IMG/VR virus record: IMGVR_UViG_3300024348_000043
Span: 1 to 56,757 of that record
Source: a virus
DNA length: 56,757 bases
Direction: 5' to 3' (one strand)
Under the pieces are notes generated by a model. It did not search any database and was not told the DNA's origin. It saw only the letters and a list, made by a program, of their open reading frames with translations. This document shows positions 1 through 9,050 of this stretch, piece by piece; within the stretch, counting starts at the first letter, position 1; every line of letters starts with the position of its first letter. The position numbers were made by a program, and so were the translations under genes.

Positions 1-2
1 TA

Positions 3-119
3 TATGGTGTTTCTAATGATGAATCCGGGAGTGACTTTTTAGTGAATAAATCGAAGAAGCTAGTAAATGAATATCTGGAGAATTCTATTAAAATGACACA
101 TTATCTTAAACACATATAA
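3..119 (+). CDS. 3' end of an unidentified gene (partial)
   Basis: An open frame enters from the left edge and runs 38 codons to a TAA at 117-119. That stop overlaps the ATG of the next gene by one base, a coupling typical of this genome. The visible C-terminus is polar and lysine-rich, ending in MTHYLKHI. No family can be named from so short a piece. The tight junction suggests it belongs to the same transcription unit as the glycosyltransferase and radical SAM genes that follow. Confidence 0.6.
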   Translation, partial: YGVSNDESGSDFLVNKSKKLVNEYLENSIKMTHYLKHI

Positions 120-883
120 TGAAATCCGATATAAAAATAATCAGAGCATACTGGGGGGATTCGAAAAAGCTCAGAGATGAAATCCCTCCCCTTCCGATAT
201 ATGATAATCAGATTGTATATGTATGGGGTGAGAATAACGATAAATTTTTAAGAGATAGGGGATTCGAAACCAGAATAGTAACCGAGGAAGATCCTTGTAA
301 AATAGATCACAAAAATTCATTAATTCGAAAACTTATAGCTATAAAAATGTCATTGGAGGAATTCCACGAGATAATGTTTATTGATTGGGATTGCTACATA
401 TTAAGGGAGCTAGATGACTCGTTTTATAAGTACATCTCAGATAAACCCACTCAGATACCTCTGTATGCACACCTTAGTAATCCTATTGATGGTATAGAGG
501 AGTTTTATGTTAACCGTGAACTCGAACATGTTGAATTTAAGAATGAAACGAATAAGTATATCCTAGAATACAGTTGGAAATGCGATGATATGTGCATTCT
601 ACCCAACTTTGGATTTTTTTATAGTAGGGAAATCCATATAGGAAGCGAGCTTCTCCGGATAGCTCTGGAGAATGATCTCAAAGGATGCGCTGACGAGGCC
701 GCGATGTTCCTATATGCTAATTGTGATCTCGTGGAGTATATAGAAAGATATCATCCAAATTTCGTCAACGGGGTTTCCGATATCATGACATCAACAAATT
801 TTAAAATATCAGAAATACAGAAAAGATTCAATAATAGAATTAAGGAGATTCTAAATATGGATCTATATCTGGAACACATGTAA
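119..883 (+). CDS. putative glycosyltransferase (GT-A-like)
   Basis: This 254-residue protein has the look of a small nucleotide-sugar glycosyltransferase. An N-terminal beta-strand segment (IIRAYWG) is followed by a region where a hydrophobic strand ends in FIDWDCYI near residue 85. That resembles the acidic metal-binding motif of GT-A enzymes. The start follows directly on the upstream stop. It is the first of three glycosyltransferase-type genes between 0.1 and 5.7 kb, interleaved with oxidative enzymes, so a role in glycan decoration of a virion or host component is likely. The family assignment rests on the motif and context only; the acceptor and sugar are unknown. Confidence 0.5.
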   Translation: MKSDIKIIRAYWGDSKKLRDEIPPLPIYDNQIVYVWGENNDKFLRDRGFETRIVTEEDPCKIDHKNSLIRKLIAIKMSLEEFHEIMFIDWDCYILRELDDSFYKYISDKPTQIPLYAHLSNPIDGIEEFYVNRELEHVEFKNETNKYILEYSWKCDDMCILPNFGFFYSREIHIGSELLRIALENDLKGCADEAAMFLYANCDLVEYIERYHPNFVNGVSDIMTSTNFKISEIQKRFNNRIKEILNMDLYLEHM

Positions 884-887
884 ATAT

Positions 888-1922
888 ATGAAAGCATACT
901 GCAGTTTACCATTTGATAGAATGAAAATAGATTCCGATGGATCTTACCAATCTTGCTGTCATCAAACAACTTACTATGGCAACATTTTAACCGATAATAC
1001 AACGATAGAGGAGGCTTTTAAGGGGAAAACATTGGTTTCAGTAAAGAACTCCGTGATGAGCTCTAAAATGCATCCTGGTTGCAACAACACAAAGTGTCCG
1101 TTATACTTCACATTATTAGAAAGGGATTTTGATGTTACCCTGTCTAAGTACCCTAAACAGATAGAGCTTGCTCTGCCTTCATCATGGTGTAATATAGGTG
1201 GCTTAAACCCAACACCGGATACTGCCTGTATAATGTGTCCAAGATCGAGTGAAAGATATATCTCAAATTTTGTGAATATTCCTGACAATACAGATTTGCT
1301 CCTTGATATTATAAAACCTGCTATCCCGCACCTAGAAACATTTACCCTTTTAGGAATTGCAGAGCCTTTCTATAAGGGAAGATTGTTTGATGTGCTAGAT
1401 AGAATAGAATTTAAAAAATACAAGGACTCTATATTATTCTGGACTTTTTGCAACGGATCTTTATTTGGTGAAAAATATCAGGACATGTTCGTTGATGAAT
1501 ACACCAGTAAATCGTGTATAGGATTTTCCATCGATGCGGCAACACCAGAGACCTATATAAAGATAAGAAGACTTGATTACTACACAACTATACAGAAAAA
1601 TCTGGAAAGGTATTTTAACAAGGTGAATAATCTGGGGTATAAGAGGGATTGGTCGTTTACTGCGTATAATATAAATATGCTAAACCTGCACGAGATGGAA
1701 GATATGCTCAGATTTGGAAACAACATAGGGGCAAATAAAGTACAATATACACTAACATATATTAGTGATCCCGGTATGAAGATAGATAAAAATTTGCTAT
1801 GTAACGCTAAAAATTGGAATTTATTCTGGGAAAAACAACAGAGAATAGAGCAATTAGCTGCTGAATTAAATCAGGAAGTTGAATTTTACCTTCCTTTTCA
1901 TGGGGGTTATATAAACAAATAG
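888..1922 (+). CDS. radical SAM/SPASM-like enzyme
   Basis: 344 residues. The N-terminus (C5, C23, C24, with the pattern DSDGSYQSCC) resembles the auxiliary cluster region of SPASM/twitch radical SAM proteins. C101, C114 and C117 follow as the likely radical SAM cluster. The segment IGFSIDAATPETYIKIRR near residue 205 is a typical radical SAM barrel strand and loop. Two features are odd: the SPASM-like cysteines come before the barrel, and the cluster spacing is CX12CX2C instead of the usual CX3CX2C. Family members cleave S-adenosylmethionine to a 5'-deoxyadenosyl radical and modify peptides, sugars or cofactors. Genes on both sides are a glycosyltransferase and 2-oxoglutarate oxygenases. The substrate is unknown. 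Confidence 0.72.
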   Translation: MKAYCSLPFDRMKIDSDGSYQSCCHQTTYYGNILTDNTTIEEAFKGKTLVSVKNSVMSSKMHPGCNNTKCPLYFTLLERDFDVTLSKYPKQIELALPSSWCNIGGLNPTPDTACIMCPRSSERYISNFVNIPDNTDLLLDIIKPAIPHLETFTLLGIAEPFYKGRLFDVLDRIEFKKYKDSILFWTFCNGSLFGEKYQDMFVDEYTSKSCIGFSIDAATPETYIKIRRLDYYTTIQKNLERYFNKVNNLGYKRDWSFTAYNINMLNLHEMEDMLRFGNNIGANKVQYTLTYISDPGMKIDKNLLCNAKNWNLFWEKQQRIEQLAAELNQEVEFYLPFHGGYINK

Positions 1923-1924
1923 AC

Positions 1925-2632
1925 ATGATATTTAAAAAGCCATTAATACAAACGGATGACCCGTACGTTTTTCATCTAGCACCAATCCCGTTATACCAGA
2001 GAATTTATGATGATAAGATCTCCGATATAGCTTACGACCTGGGTAAAAAAATTCTGACGGATAAACAGAAATTGATGGGTCAGGAATTACCAACAGTGTA
2101 TGATTCCGAGCGTCAATCAAATTACGAGATAAATTACGAAAGACATGATGAATGGGTGGAGGAGCACGAATTTCCTCCGATAGGAAGTCGTTTTTGGAGT
2201 CCGCCTAATGACTTTTTAGAAACGGATGACGAAACGGTAAAAACAATAAAGAGAAGAATACTTAACGGATTTTACCATTTATTAAAATCTTTGGATATTC
2301 AAAAGGAGGGTGAAGCAGCCATAACTGAAAGCTGGCTTCAATATTACGATCCATATTCAGGTAGAGGTCATAATGCACATAATCACTGTCGTTGGAACCC
2401 CATGGAAGCTAAACCCGTAATGTTTTCCGGAGGTTACTATCTCTGCGACGGAGATCCTATTGCAGATCACCCATATAGCGGGGTTTTCTCTTTCCATATA
2501 AGGGGCATGAAATATTATATCCGACCTAAAAAAGGGATGCTTTTAATATGGCCATATGATATAATCCATTCGGTCGAGCCTTTCTATGGTAGCAAGGAAA
2601 GAGCAGTTATAAATTTTAATATACAAATATAA
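1925..2632 (+). CDS. Fe(II)/2-oxoglutarate-dependent oxygenase
   Basis: 235 residues with a double-stranded beta-helix signature in the C-terminal half. A histidine cluster (H149, H152, H154) lies ahead of the strand FSGGYYL. A second metal histidine, H215, follows the strand GMLLIWP, and R226 in ERAVINFNI is suited to bind 2-oxoglutarate. The pattern resembles the putative 2OG oxygenases found in T4-like cyanophages. It starts 2 bases after the radical SAM gene stops and ends 2 bases before a second oxygenase. It probably hydroxylates a protein or sugar substrate; which one cannot be told. Confidence 0.7.
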   Translation: MIFKKPLIQTDDPYVFHLAPIPLYQRIYDDKISDIAYDLGKKILTDKQKLMGQELPTVYDSERQSNYEINYERHDEWVEEHEFPPIGSRFWSPPNDFLETDDETVKTIKRRILNGFYHLLKSLDIQKEGEAAITESWLQYYDPYSGRGHNAHNHCRWNPMEAKPVMFSGGYYLCDGDPIADHPYSGVFSFHIRGMKYYIRPKKGMLLIWPYDIIHSVEPFYGSKERAVINFNIQI

Positions 2633-2634
2633 AT

Positions 2635-3222
2635 ATGAATTTCAATCAACCATATAACGATCCGCAGAATTATTATTGGTTTCTATCGTGTTTTACCAAG
2701 GATGAACTTGATAAGGTCTATAACGACGTGGCGGAGCTTCCTTTTGACCCCGCGACAATCGATAACGGAAATTCACAAGAGGAGCATAAACAAATAAGGA
2801 GCTCCTCCATAAAATGGATACCTAAAAACGATAAATGGAATTGGTTGTATGAAAAATTAATGGCACAAGCAACCGAAGCTAATAATGCACTATGGAATTT
2901 TGATTTAATATCAGCACCTGAGCTTATCCAATATACCGAATATTATGCAACGGAGGGTGGACATTATGATTGGCATCAGGACATAGGTGCTGGTAGATCA
3001 AGCCACCGTAAGGTCTCTATAACGGTTCAGTTATCAGGTCCTGATGAATATGAAGGGGGTGATCTTGAACTTTGGCAGGGCGCATCATCTATACAAAATG
3101 CACATCGAGGAGCCGGCGTTGTTTTTGTATTCCCAAGCTACATGATGCACAGGGTCACTAAGGTTACCCGAGGTGTTAGAAGAAGCTTCGTTTTATGGGT
3201 TGGCGGGTGCACTTATAAATAG
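2635..3222 (+). CDS. PKHD-type Fe(II)/2-oxoglutarate hydroxylase
   Basis: 195 residues with a complete set of prolyl-4-hydroxylase-like residues: H114 and D116 (HYDWHQD), H172 (MMHRV) and R182 or R183 (VRRSFVLWV). The stretch EGGDLELW near 141-147 is characteristic of PKHD hydroxylases. The fold is expected to bind Fe(II) and 2-oxoglutarate and hydroxylate an amino-acid side chain. It is directly downstream of a second, different 2OG oxygenase and of a radical SAM enzyme, so the cluster carries three oxidative or radical enzymes in a row. The substrate is not known. Confidence 0.82.
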   Translation: MNFNQPYNDPQNYYWFLSCFTKDELDKVYNDVAELPFDPATIDNGNSQEEHKQIRSSSIKWIPKNDKWNWLYEKLMAQATEANNALWNFDLISAPELIQYTEYYATEGGHYDWHQDIGAGRSSHRKVSITVQLSGPDEYEGGDLELWQGASSIQNAHRGAGVVFVFPSYMMHRVTKVTRGVRRSFVLWVGGCTYK

Positions 3223-3275
3223 AGAATTTTTGAAACTATTGTGAATAAAACAACTAAAAATAGTAAATTTTAAAT

Positions 3276-3548
3276 ATGAGCGAACAAATTAAATTACCGG
3301 AAGATCTTCTATTGGAAATCCAAGCATTAAAGGATGAATTAACAGAGAATGTTATTAGAATTGGAAGATTGAATGTGCAAAAATCATTCTATGAGAAGGA
3401 CCTTAGAATGTTAAATCTGGAACTTGATTCACTTTACGGTCAAGCGGAGGTTATTTCTAAGAAGGAGGATGATCTTCAAGTAAAGGTTGTTGGTCAATAT
3501 GGTAACGGAAAGTTAGATTTCGAAAGCGGCATTTTCACAAAGGAATAA
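3276..3548 (+). CDS. small coiled-coil protein of unknown function
   Basis: 90 residues. Residues 8-70 form a probable coiled coil with heptad-spaced Leu/Ile (LLLEIQALKDEL, then LRMLNLELDSLYGQ). The C-terminal 20 residues are Gly- and acid-rich. It sits between the hydroxylase and the GT4-like gene, 9 nt before the latter. A 53-base leader without a clear promoter precedes it. No family was recognised. Confidence 0.7.
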   Translation: MSEQIKLPEDLLLEIQALKDELTENVIRIGRLNVQKSFYEKDLRMLNLELDSLYGQAEVISKKEDDLQVKVVGQYGNGKLDFESGIFTKE

Positions 3549-3557
3549 TTTCACATA

Positions 3558-4535
3558 ATGGTGTCGGAATACAATCAACGGATTCCTAGAATCTTATACA
3601 TCTCCCCACATCTTTCTACTGGTGGTCTCCCTCAATATCTTTGGAAGAAAATAGAATCTTTCAATGATGTTGCGGAGGTTTACTGTGTGGAATATAGCTA
3701 TTTGGGCGATGCTTATGTTGTCCAAAGAAATAGAATATCTAATTTACTTGGAGAGAGATTCATTCCGATATTTAACGATGCCAACAGATTACTTGAAATC
3801 ATATCTGACATAAATCCAGATATCGTGCATTTTGAAGAATTCTGTGAAAGTTTTGTTGATGATTCGGTTTTATCCAAGATTTTCTCGGACGATAGAAAAT
3901 ATCTAATCTGTGAAACCTGTCATAGTTCTGTCACATCTATTCAGAGCAAAATCTATCGTCCCGACAGATTTGTTATGGTTTCTAAATGGATCGACCAGAA
4001 ATTTAGTAGTCTCGGAGTACCTTCCGAGATATTGGAATATCCGATAGAAGATTTAATAGCGGATAAAACTGAGACTATGAGGTCGCTTGGTATGGATCCC
4101 AATTACAAGCATATCGTAAATATCGGACTTTTTACCCCTGGCAAAAATCAGGGTGAAATTTTTGAGTATGCCAGGGAAACACTAAAGAGAGAATTACCGA
4201 TTAAGTACCATTTCGTCGGAAACACCGCTGATAATTTTAAGGATTACTGGGGTCCTTTATTGGAGAACAAACCAGACAATTGTTTTATCTGGGGAGAAAG
4301 AAACGATGTTGATTCTTTTTATCAGGCTGCGGATCTTTTTCTATTCACTTCTAACTTCGAATTAAATCCACTCTCGATAAAGGAAGCATTATCGTGGAAA
4401 ATACCTTCGGTTTTTAAGAGATTAGATACTTATCTGGACACATATGATGATGTGAATAACGTGTTCTATATTACTAATAATCGGGACACCAATCTTTCTT
4501 TAATACTAAATATACTAAATCCAGAATGGAAATAA
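3558..4535 (+). CDS. GT4-like glycosyltransferase
   Basis: 325 residues with GT-B (glycosyltransferase group 1) features. The N-terminal donor loop ISPHLSTGGLPQYL lies at residues 15-28. The C-terminal domain begins with NIGLFTPGKNQGE near residue 190. It carries the E-x7-E-like segment ELNPLSIKEALSWKIPSV, which in this family binds the nucleotide sugar. The last 10 nt overlap the start of the heptosyltransferase gene, indicating translational coupling and probably a shared glycan pathway. Donor and acceptor are unknown. Confidence 0.8.
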   Translation: MVSEYNQRIPRILYISPHLSTGGLPQYLWKKIESFNDVAEVYCVEYSYLGDAYVVQRNRISNLLGERFIPIFNDANRLLEIISDINPDIVHFEEFCESFVDDSVLSKIFSDDRKYLICETCHSSVTSIQSKIYRPDRFVMVSKWIDQKFSSLGVPSEILEYPIEDLIADKTETMRSLGMDPNYKHIVNIGLFTPGKNQGEIFEYARETLKRELPIKYHFVGNTADNFKDYWGPLLENKPDNCFIWGERNDVDSFYQAADLFLFTSNFELNPLSIKEALSWKIPSVFKRLDTYLDTYDDVNNVFYITNNRDTNLSLILNILNPEWK

Positions 4536-5731
4536 GCAAAAATTCTATATCGGTTTATTCTGGAATAAACAAAGCTGGTTCAATGTATATCGAATCAAAT
4601 GTTGAACCTAAGGTTCATATGTGGTTCGATTATTATCCCAAGATATCCGTGTCCGGTAAAAATATTGACGGAAGGTCGAATAGATTTACAACTATTATAA
4701 GAGACGGATCGGATATTATCTACACGGCGGAAATTCACACTGGGATGTTTTCTAATGCTTTTAAAAGAGGAGCATTTGATTGTATAATGGAAGCCTATGA
4801 TGAGAATGGAATTTTAGTCGATCGATTCTCTATGTTGGAGTATTTTAAGTCTGGTAAGGTTTGTGTTTCTATTGACAGTGCCTCCTTGGGTGATAATATA
4901 GCTTGGGCCCCTTATATAGAGGAGTTTAGAAAAAAATACGAAATTCAAAATCTAATAGTTACCACTTTTTATAATGATCTTTTTGAAGGTCAATACGAGA
5001 ATATCACATTCAGACCCCCGGGGTACAGGGAGGATGGTATGTCTGTCATTATTGGTGTTGGATGGTATCAGGAAGACGATCGTAACATGCATAGAACCGA
5101 TCCAAGAACAATACCTCTGCAAAGAGTAAGTAGTGACATTTTGGCTGTTGATTACGCTGGTGAAATCAGACCACTGATTAATAAAAAAATAAACCAAAGA
5201 CCTACTAATAAGAAATACGTTTGTATTGCAACCGAATCCACTGCAGGTGCTAAGTATTGGCACTATCCTGGTGGGTGGCAAAGACTGGTAGACCTGTTAA
5301 AGATGGTTGGGTACGAGGTGGTTCTTATACAGAAGGAGCCAAATTCACTATCAGGAGTTATCGATAGAAGCGGAGATATTCCAATTGAGAATAGAGTGAG
5401 TGATCTACTTCAATGTGAGTTTTTCATCGGATTAAGCTCCGGATTATCCTGGCTCTCGTGGGCACTAGGAGTACCAACGGTTGTTATTTCTGGATTTACA
5501 GATCCTTTTCTTGAATTCTCTGACAGGTGTCTTCGTATTATAAATCGCGATGTTTGCAACGGATGTTTCACCAAAACAGAGTATAAATTCGATAGAGGAG
5601 ATTGGTGGTGGTGTCCGGTTCACAAGGGAACTGATAGATATTTTGAATGCACGAGGACGATAAAGCCAGAAGACGTCTTTATTTCTATATTAGATTGGAT
5701 CGAATCTGATTATACAAAGGGATCTAACTAA
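4526..5731 (+). CDS. TibC/Aah-type protein O-heptosyltransferase
   Basis: 401 residues. The C-terminal two thirds match the bacterial autotransporter heptosyltransferase family, which transfers heptose from ADP-heptose to Ser hydroxyls of proteins. Diagnostic pieces are STAGAKYWHYPGGW (238-251), FFIGLSSGLSWLSWALG (299-315), VVISGFTDPFLEF (319-331) and WCPVHKGTDRYFECT (362-376). Four cysteines (C344, C347, C363, C375) occupy the region that binds iron in TibC. The first 110 residues form a separate beta-rich domain. The family is best known from enterobacterial autotransporter loci, so a copy in a phage structural-gene region is unexpected. A heptose kinase is encoded at 31437-32414. The target may be a virion protein, but this is inference. 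Confidence 0.87.
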   Translation: MEISKNSISVYSGINKAGSMYIESNVEPKVHMWFDYYPKISVSGKNIDGRSNRFTTIIRDGSDIIYTAEIHTGMFSNAFKRGAFDCIMEAYDENGILVDRFSMLEYFKSGKVCVSIDSASLGDNIAWAPYIEEFRKKYEIQNLIVTTFYNDLFEGQYENITFRPPGYREDGMSVIIGVGWYQEDDRNMHRTDPRTIPLQRVSSDILAVDYAGEIRPLINKKINQRPTNKKYVCIATESTAGAKYWHYPGGWQRLVDLLKMVGYEVVLIQKEPNSLSGVIDRSGDIPIENRVSDLLQCEFFIGLSSGLSWLSWALGVPTVVISGFTDPFLEFSDRCLRIINRDVCNGCFTKTEYKFDRGDWWWCPVHKGTDRYFECTRTIKPEDVFISILDWIESDYTKGSN

Positions 5732-5745
5732 CCTTTTTAATAGCG

Positions 5746-5754
5746 GATATATAA
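5746..5754 (+). promoter_or_regulatory. late promoter motif GATATATAA
   Basis: GATATATAA lies 19 nt before the ATG at 5774. It is one of nine near-identical GATATATA(G/A) sites placed 15-28 nt before start codons, mainly of structural genes. By position and AT content it corresponds to the T4 late -10 element TATAAATA. Confidence 0.6.
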
Positions 5755-5773
5755 TCAAAGTATCTAGCTATAA

Positions 5774-8263
5774 ATGAATTTTTACCCAGAAGATAAATTT
5801 CCGAAAAAAGGAACACCCGTTACTGACGGTAATGGAGAACAATATGACCTATCGGAGCAGAGGTATAATTATCACGATGGTTTACAAAACACATCAAAGA
5901 TAAAAGAATCATCTGTCGACAACATATATTCTACACCAGGAGCCGCTTCTGCAAGGGCTCAGCAAATAGGGTGTGGAGGATATCATGAGGTTATTATAAA
6001 TGGAAACACATATTATAAACCTTGCGAAACCTCTTCGTATTATGATACGAGAATTGAGCAACTAGACAGTGCTCTAAACTTCACTTATATTGGAAGTTAC
6101 CGAGTACTTACCTGGGATAAACCCTTCGAATATGTTACTAAATTTAACGGGTGGATTATAGATGCTTCCAATAGTAGCAATTCAGGATCAGCTATAGATG
6201 CCAATGATATTTCCATAGATTTTAGATATAGTATTGACGGAAAAACATGGTCTCTTTGGACAAATGTAGGAACGGCACTTGGTGGACTTACCAATGAATT
6301 CTCGGATCTTTTTGAAATCACTTTAGATCCTAATAATAAATTCTACCCTGAATTTAGATTCACCTCAGTCTTGGTGAATGATGATGGTACCATAGTTTAT
6401 AATACCAATGAGCCTATAGATCCGTCGATAGTTATTGTTAGCTTTGAATTGGATCTTGATTATGCTCCTGCACCGGAAGTTGTAATCTATAAGCCCGCAG
6501 CAATATGTTCGAATGAAATATCAAATAGACCTGTTGTTTTTTCTGATTGTAAATTCACGTTCAATCCTTATGCTGTAAACAGGGCATTAAACCTATATCA
6601 GGATCTAAGTCTGATGGTTAATAATGTATTTGGATTGGAAGCTAATTATTACTCAGTGCAGCCACAAGCTAGAGGTAAGGATGTTATTTTGAGAGAGTAT
6701 ACAATATTTAATGTTGTCGATGAAAAATGTGTTAAATTATTGGTTCCTCAGAATCAATTTCCAGATAACAAGATTAACTTTGATCCGTTCGGACTTCAAT
6801 TTGAAGAACCGTTTGAGGTACAGATTGATAAAAGATATTTTGAGGGAATATTTGGGAAAGGATCGCAACCTAGAAAGAGAGACATCATATATTTTCCTAT
6901 AACTAATAGGATCTATGAAATAAACTCAATGTATTTATTTAGAGATTTTATGAATGCTCCTGTCTACTTTAAGATAGAGCTTAAGAAATACAATCCTAAG
7001 AGTAATACTTATTTCCAAGATCCAGCATACAAGGAGGAACTTGATGGAATATCATTAACCACTGAGGATCTATTTGGCGATGATGTGAGAGCTGAAGAAC
7101 TTAAGAGTGCTAAGCCACAGCAATATGCTACCACAATAACCCAGATGTCACAAGATCCTATCAGATCTTATGTTTATAAGGATCTTTCCATTATAGGATA
7201 TGATCTTAATAATAACTGGACTATAGTTTTAAATCACTATTATGATCTCTATGAAGCTTTCGCTGATGACTCCGAATTTGGATATGATCCTAATAGATAC
7301 AGAAATGCCATAAGATATAAAATATTACCTGAACTCGATTCTATCGGTGAACTTGCATATACATGTTGGTTTACTCTTAAGGATTTCTATGACAATCAGC
7401 AAATGTTAAGAAGACCTTATCCTGTATTAGGTTTAACTCTAGAATCTTCTGACTCTAATTATCTTTACTTTAACAGCTATCCTAAGAGACATAGATTATC
7501 TAGATGGGAATCCTACGCTTCTAATCCTGAGGGATATGTTGCTATACAGGGGGACAAACTTCACTCTGGCGGGTATGAGGTCGTTCAAATTATAGATGAA
7601 TATAGATTCACAGTAAAAAATAATTCCACAATATTTTCCGACGGAACTATCATATGGAAAATGCAAAAAGCACAAAGCCGAAACCTAATAAGCGGACTAT
7701 ATCTAACTGAGAATGATGATATAAAGGGAATTAGGATTGATCTGATTCACTCGGGTGTTACCGATGAAACATCAAATCCTTTCTTAGGACAGGGAAGTTT
7801 AGTGATAAGGTTAAATGACACCGTTATAAATTCACCTTTACAATTCACTCCAGAATATGGAAGCTGGTATGGTGTTGCCGTAAACGTTTCTAATGTTTAT
7901 AAGCAAATCGCTGCTAACATCTGGGAAATGTCATACGATCCAACAAATCCTGCTGAACAATCAAGTAAGCTTAATAAAGTCCACGAGGAAGTTAGAATGT
8001 TCACTACACCGATAACTTTCAAGGCTCCGTCCGATAAAGTTACCGATACCTCCAGTCCTTATTATGGAACTGATAACAATTCATATAAGGTATTTACTGG
8101 ACCAATTTATTTAAGCAATGTGAGATTATTTAAAAATATGATAGATATAGATACACAATCTACAGTACTGAACCAAAACATCGTGCGTGACGCGCAGCTC
8201 GCACACATCATTGATAACGCCAAACCTCTATTGAACATGCCTAAGTTTGCAAGAAATAGATAA
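5774..8263 (+). CDS. large virion structural protein, C-terminal lectin-like domain
   Basis: 829 residues, no signal peptide. The middle part is rich in Tyr, Asp and Asn. The last 200 residues have the rhythm of a concanavalin/LamG-like beta sandwich (WYGVAVNVSN, then GPIYLSNVRLFKNM). A late-type promoter precedes it, and the terminase genes follow within 4 nt, where T4-type genomes usually carry neck, tail or fibre genes. A tail-tip or fibre-associated protein is plausible, but I cannot match it to a specific T4 gene product. Confidence 0.6.
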   Translation: MNFYPEDKFPKKGTPVTDGNGEQYDLSEQRYNYHDGLQNTSKIKESSVDNIYSTPGAASARAQQIGCGGYHEVIINGNTYYKPCETSSYYDTRIEQLDSALNFTYIGSYRVLTWDKPFEYVTKFNGWIIDASNSSNSGSAIDANDISIDFRYSIDGKTWSLWTNVGTALGGLTNEFSDLFEITLDPNNKFYPEFRFTSVLVNDDGTIVYNTNEPIDPSIVIVSFELDLDYAPAPEVVIYKPAAICSNEISNRPVVFSDCKFTFNPYAVNRALNLYQDLSLMVNNVFGLEANYYSVQPQARGKDVILREYTIFNVVDEKCVKLLVPQNQFPDNKINFDPFGLQFEEPFEVQIDKRYFEGIFGKGSQPRKRDIIYFPITNRIYEINSMYLFRDFMNAPVYFKIELKKYNPKSNTYFQDPAYKEELDGISLTTEDLFGDDVRAEELKSAKPQQYATTITQMSQDPIRSYVYKDLSIIGYDLNNNWTIVLNHYYDLYEAFADDSEFGYDPNRYRNAIRYKILPELDSIGELAYTCWFTLKDFYDNQQMLRRPYPVLGLTLESSDSNYLYFNSYPKRHRLSRWESYASNPEGYVAIQGDKLHSGGYEVVQIIDEYRFTVKNNSTIFSDGTIIWKMQKAQSRNLISGLYLTENDDIKGIRIDLIHSGVTDETSNPFLGQGSLVIRLNDTVINSPLQFTPEYGSWYGVAVNVSNVYKQIAANIWEMSYDPTNPAEQSSKLNKVHEEVRMFTTPITFKAPSDKVTDTSSPYYGTDNNSYKVFTGPIYLSNVRLFKNMIDIDTQSTVLNQNIVRDAQLAHIIDNAKPLLNMPKFARNR

Positions 8264-8266
8264 AAT

Positions 8267-9049
8267 ATGCCAAGAAGAAAACCGAAACCTGAAAAGGTCG
8301 TGCAGGAAAAAATAAAAGAAAGTTTGGACTCCATCATAATGGAGGAGGCACTAGATAACATACTTCCTGATACTGACGAACTCCCTAGACTAAAAACCAC
8401 AGAGATGATGGATTTTGCAGGCGAGAAGTCCACTGCTTTGTCAGAGGCCAAAGCATTATTAGATTCAATCACTAAATTTTATGTGGACTTGGATCAAACA
8501 GAATCCCACGTGGAGTTTAAGAAAAAAGCGGACACTATGAATCTTTCCGCTATGATGTTTCAATTAAAATCAGCTCAACATGCAATTACTAAGATACTGG
8601 AGGAGATAGATTTAGGTAATATGCACCCTAGACTCTTTGAAGTTCTTGCGCAGTTGCAATCCCAGATAATGCAGATGCCTAAGGATTATCAGGCATACCT
8701 GGAAAAAATGGAGCAAAATTACAAGAAGACCAAATTGGAAATAGAGGAGAAAAGGCATGCCGGTGGGATGGTATTAGATCAGATCCCCGGAGCAGATGGA
8801 GTTTATCTTCCGACAGGTAACCAAAGTGACGGCGGTCTAAGATCAAGAGGAACACGAGGTATAATGGAGGGACTCAGAGATATTATAGGTTCTGAGATTG
8901 TCGATGTTAAACCGGAGGTCATAGATCCTAATGCGGTTGTTAATGCTAGAGACAAAAAGAGGATAGATGCGCAAAATCCGATGAGACAGGATTCTGATAC
9001 CTATGAGGATCCGGATGAATATGAAATCGAGGATGATATACTAGAATAA
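8267..9049 (+). CDS. 16: terminase small subunit (gp16-like)
   Basis: 260 residues, directly upstream (1 nt) of the large terminase as in T4. The core at residues 95-165 is a helical pair containing HPRLFEVLAQLQSQI and then a long basic helix. That resembles the PRAYEVL-type segment of T4-like gp16 proteins, which form a ring that recognises DNA and stimulates the motor. The N-terminus is charged and the last 60 residues are very acidic. It is longer than T4 gp16 (164 residues), so identity rests on the core motif and gene position. Confidence 0.72.
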   Translation: MPRRKPKPEKVVQEKIKESLDSIIMEEALDNILPDTDELPRLKTTEMMDFAGEKSTALSEAKALLDSITKFYVDLDQTESHVEFKKKADTMNLSAMMFQLKSAQHAITKILEEIDLGNMHPRLFEVLAQLQSQIMQMPKDYQAYLEKMEQNYKKTKLEIEEKRHAGGMVLDQIPGADGVYLPTGNQSDGGLRSRGTRGIMEGLRDIIGSEIVDVKPEVIDPNAVVNARDKKRIDAQNPMRQDSDTYEDPDEYEIEDDILE

Positions 9050-9050
9050 T

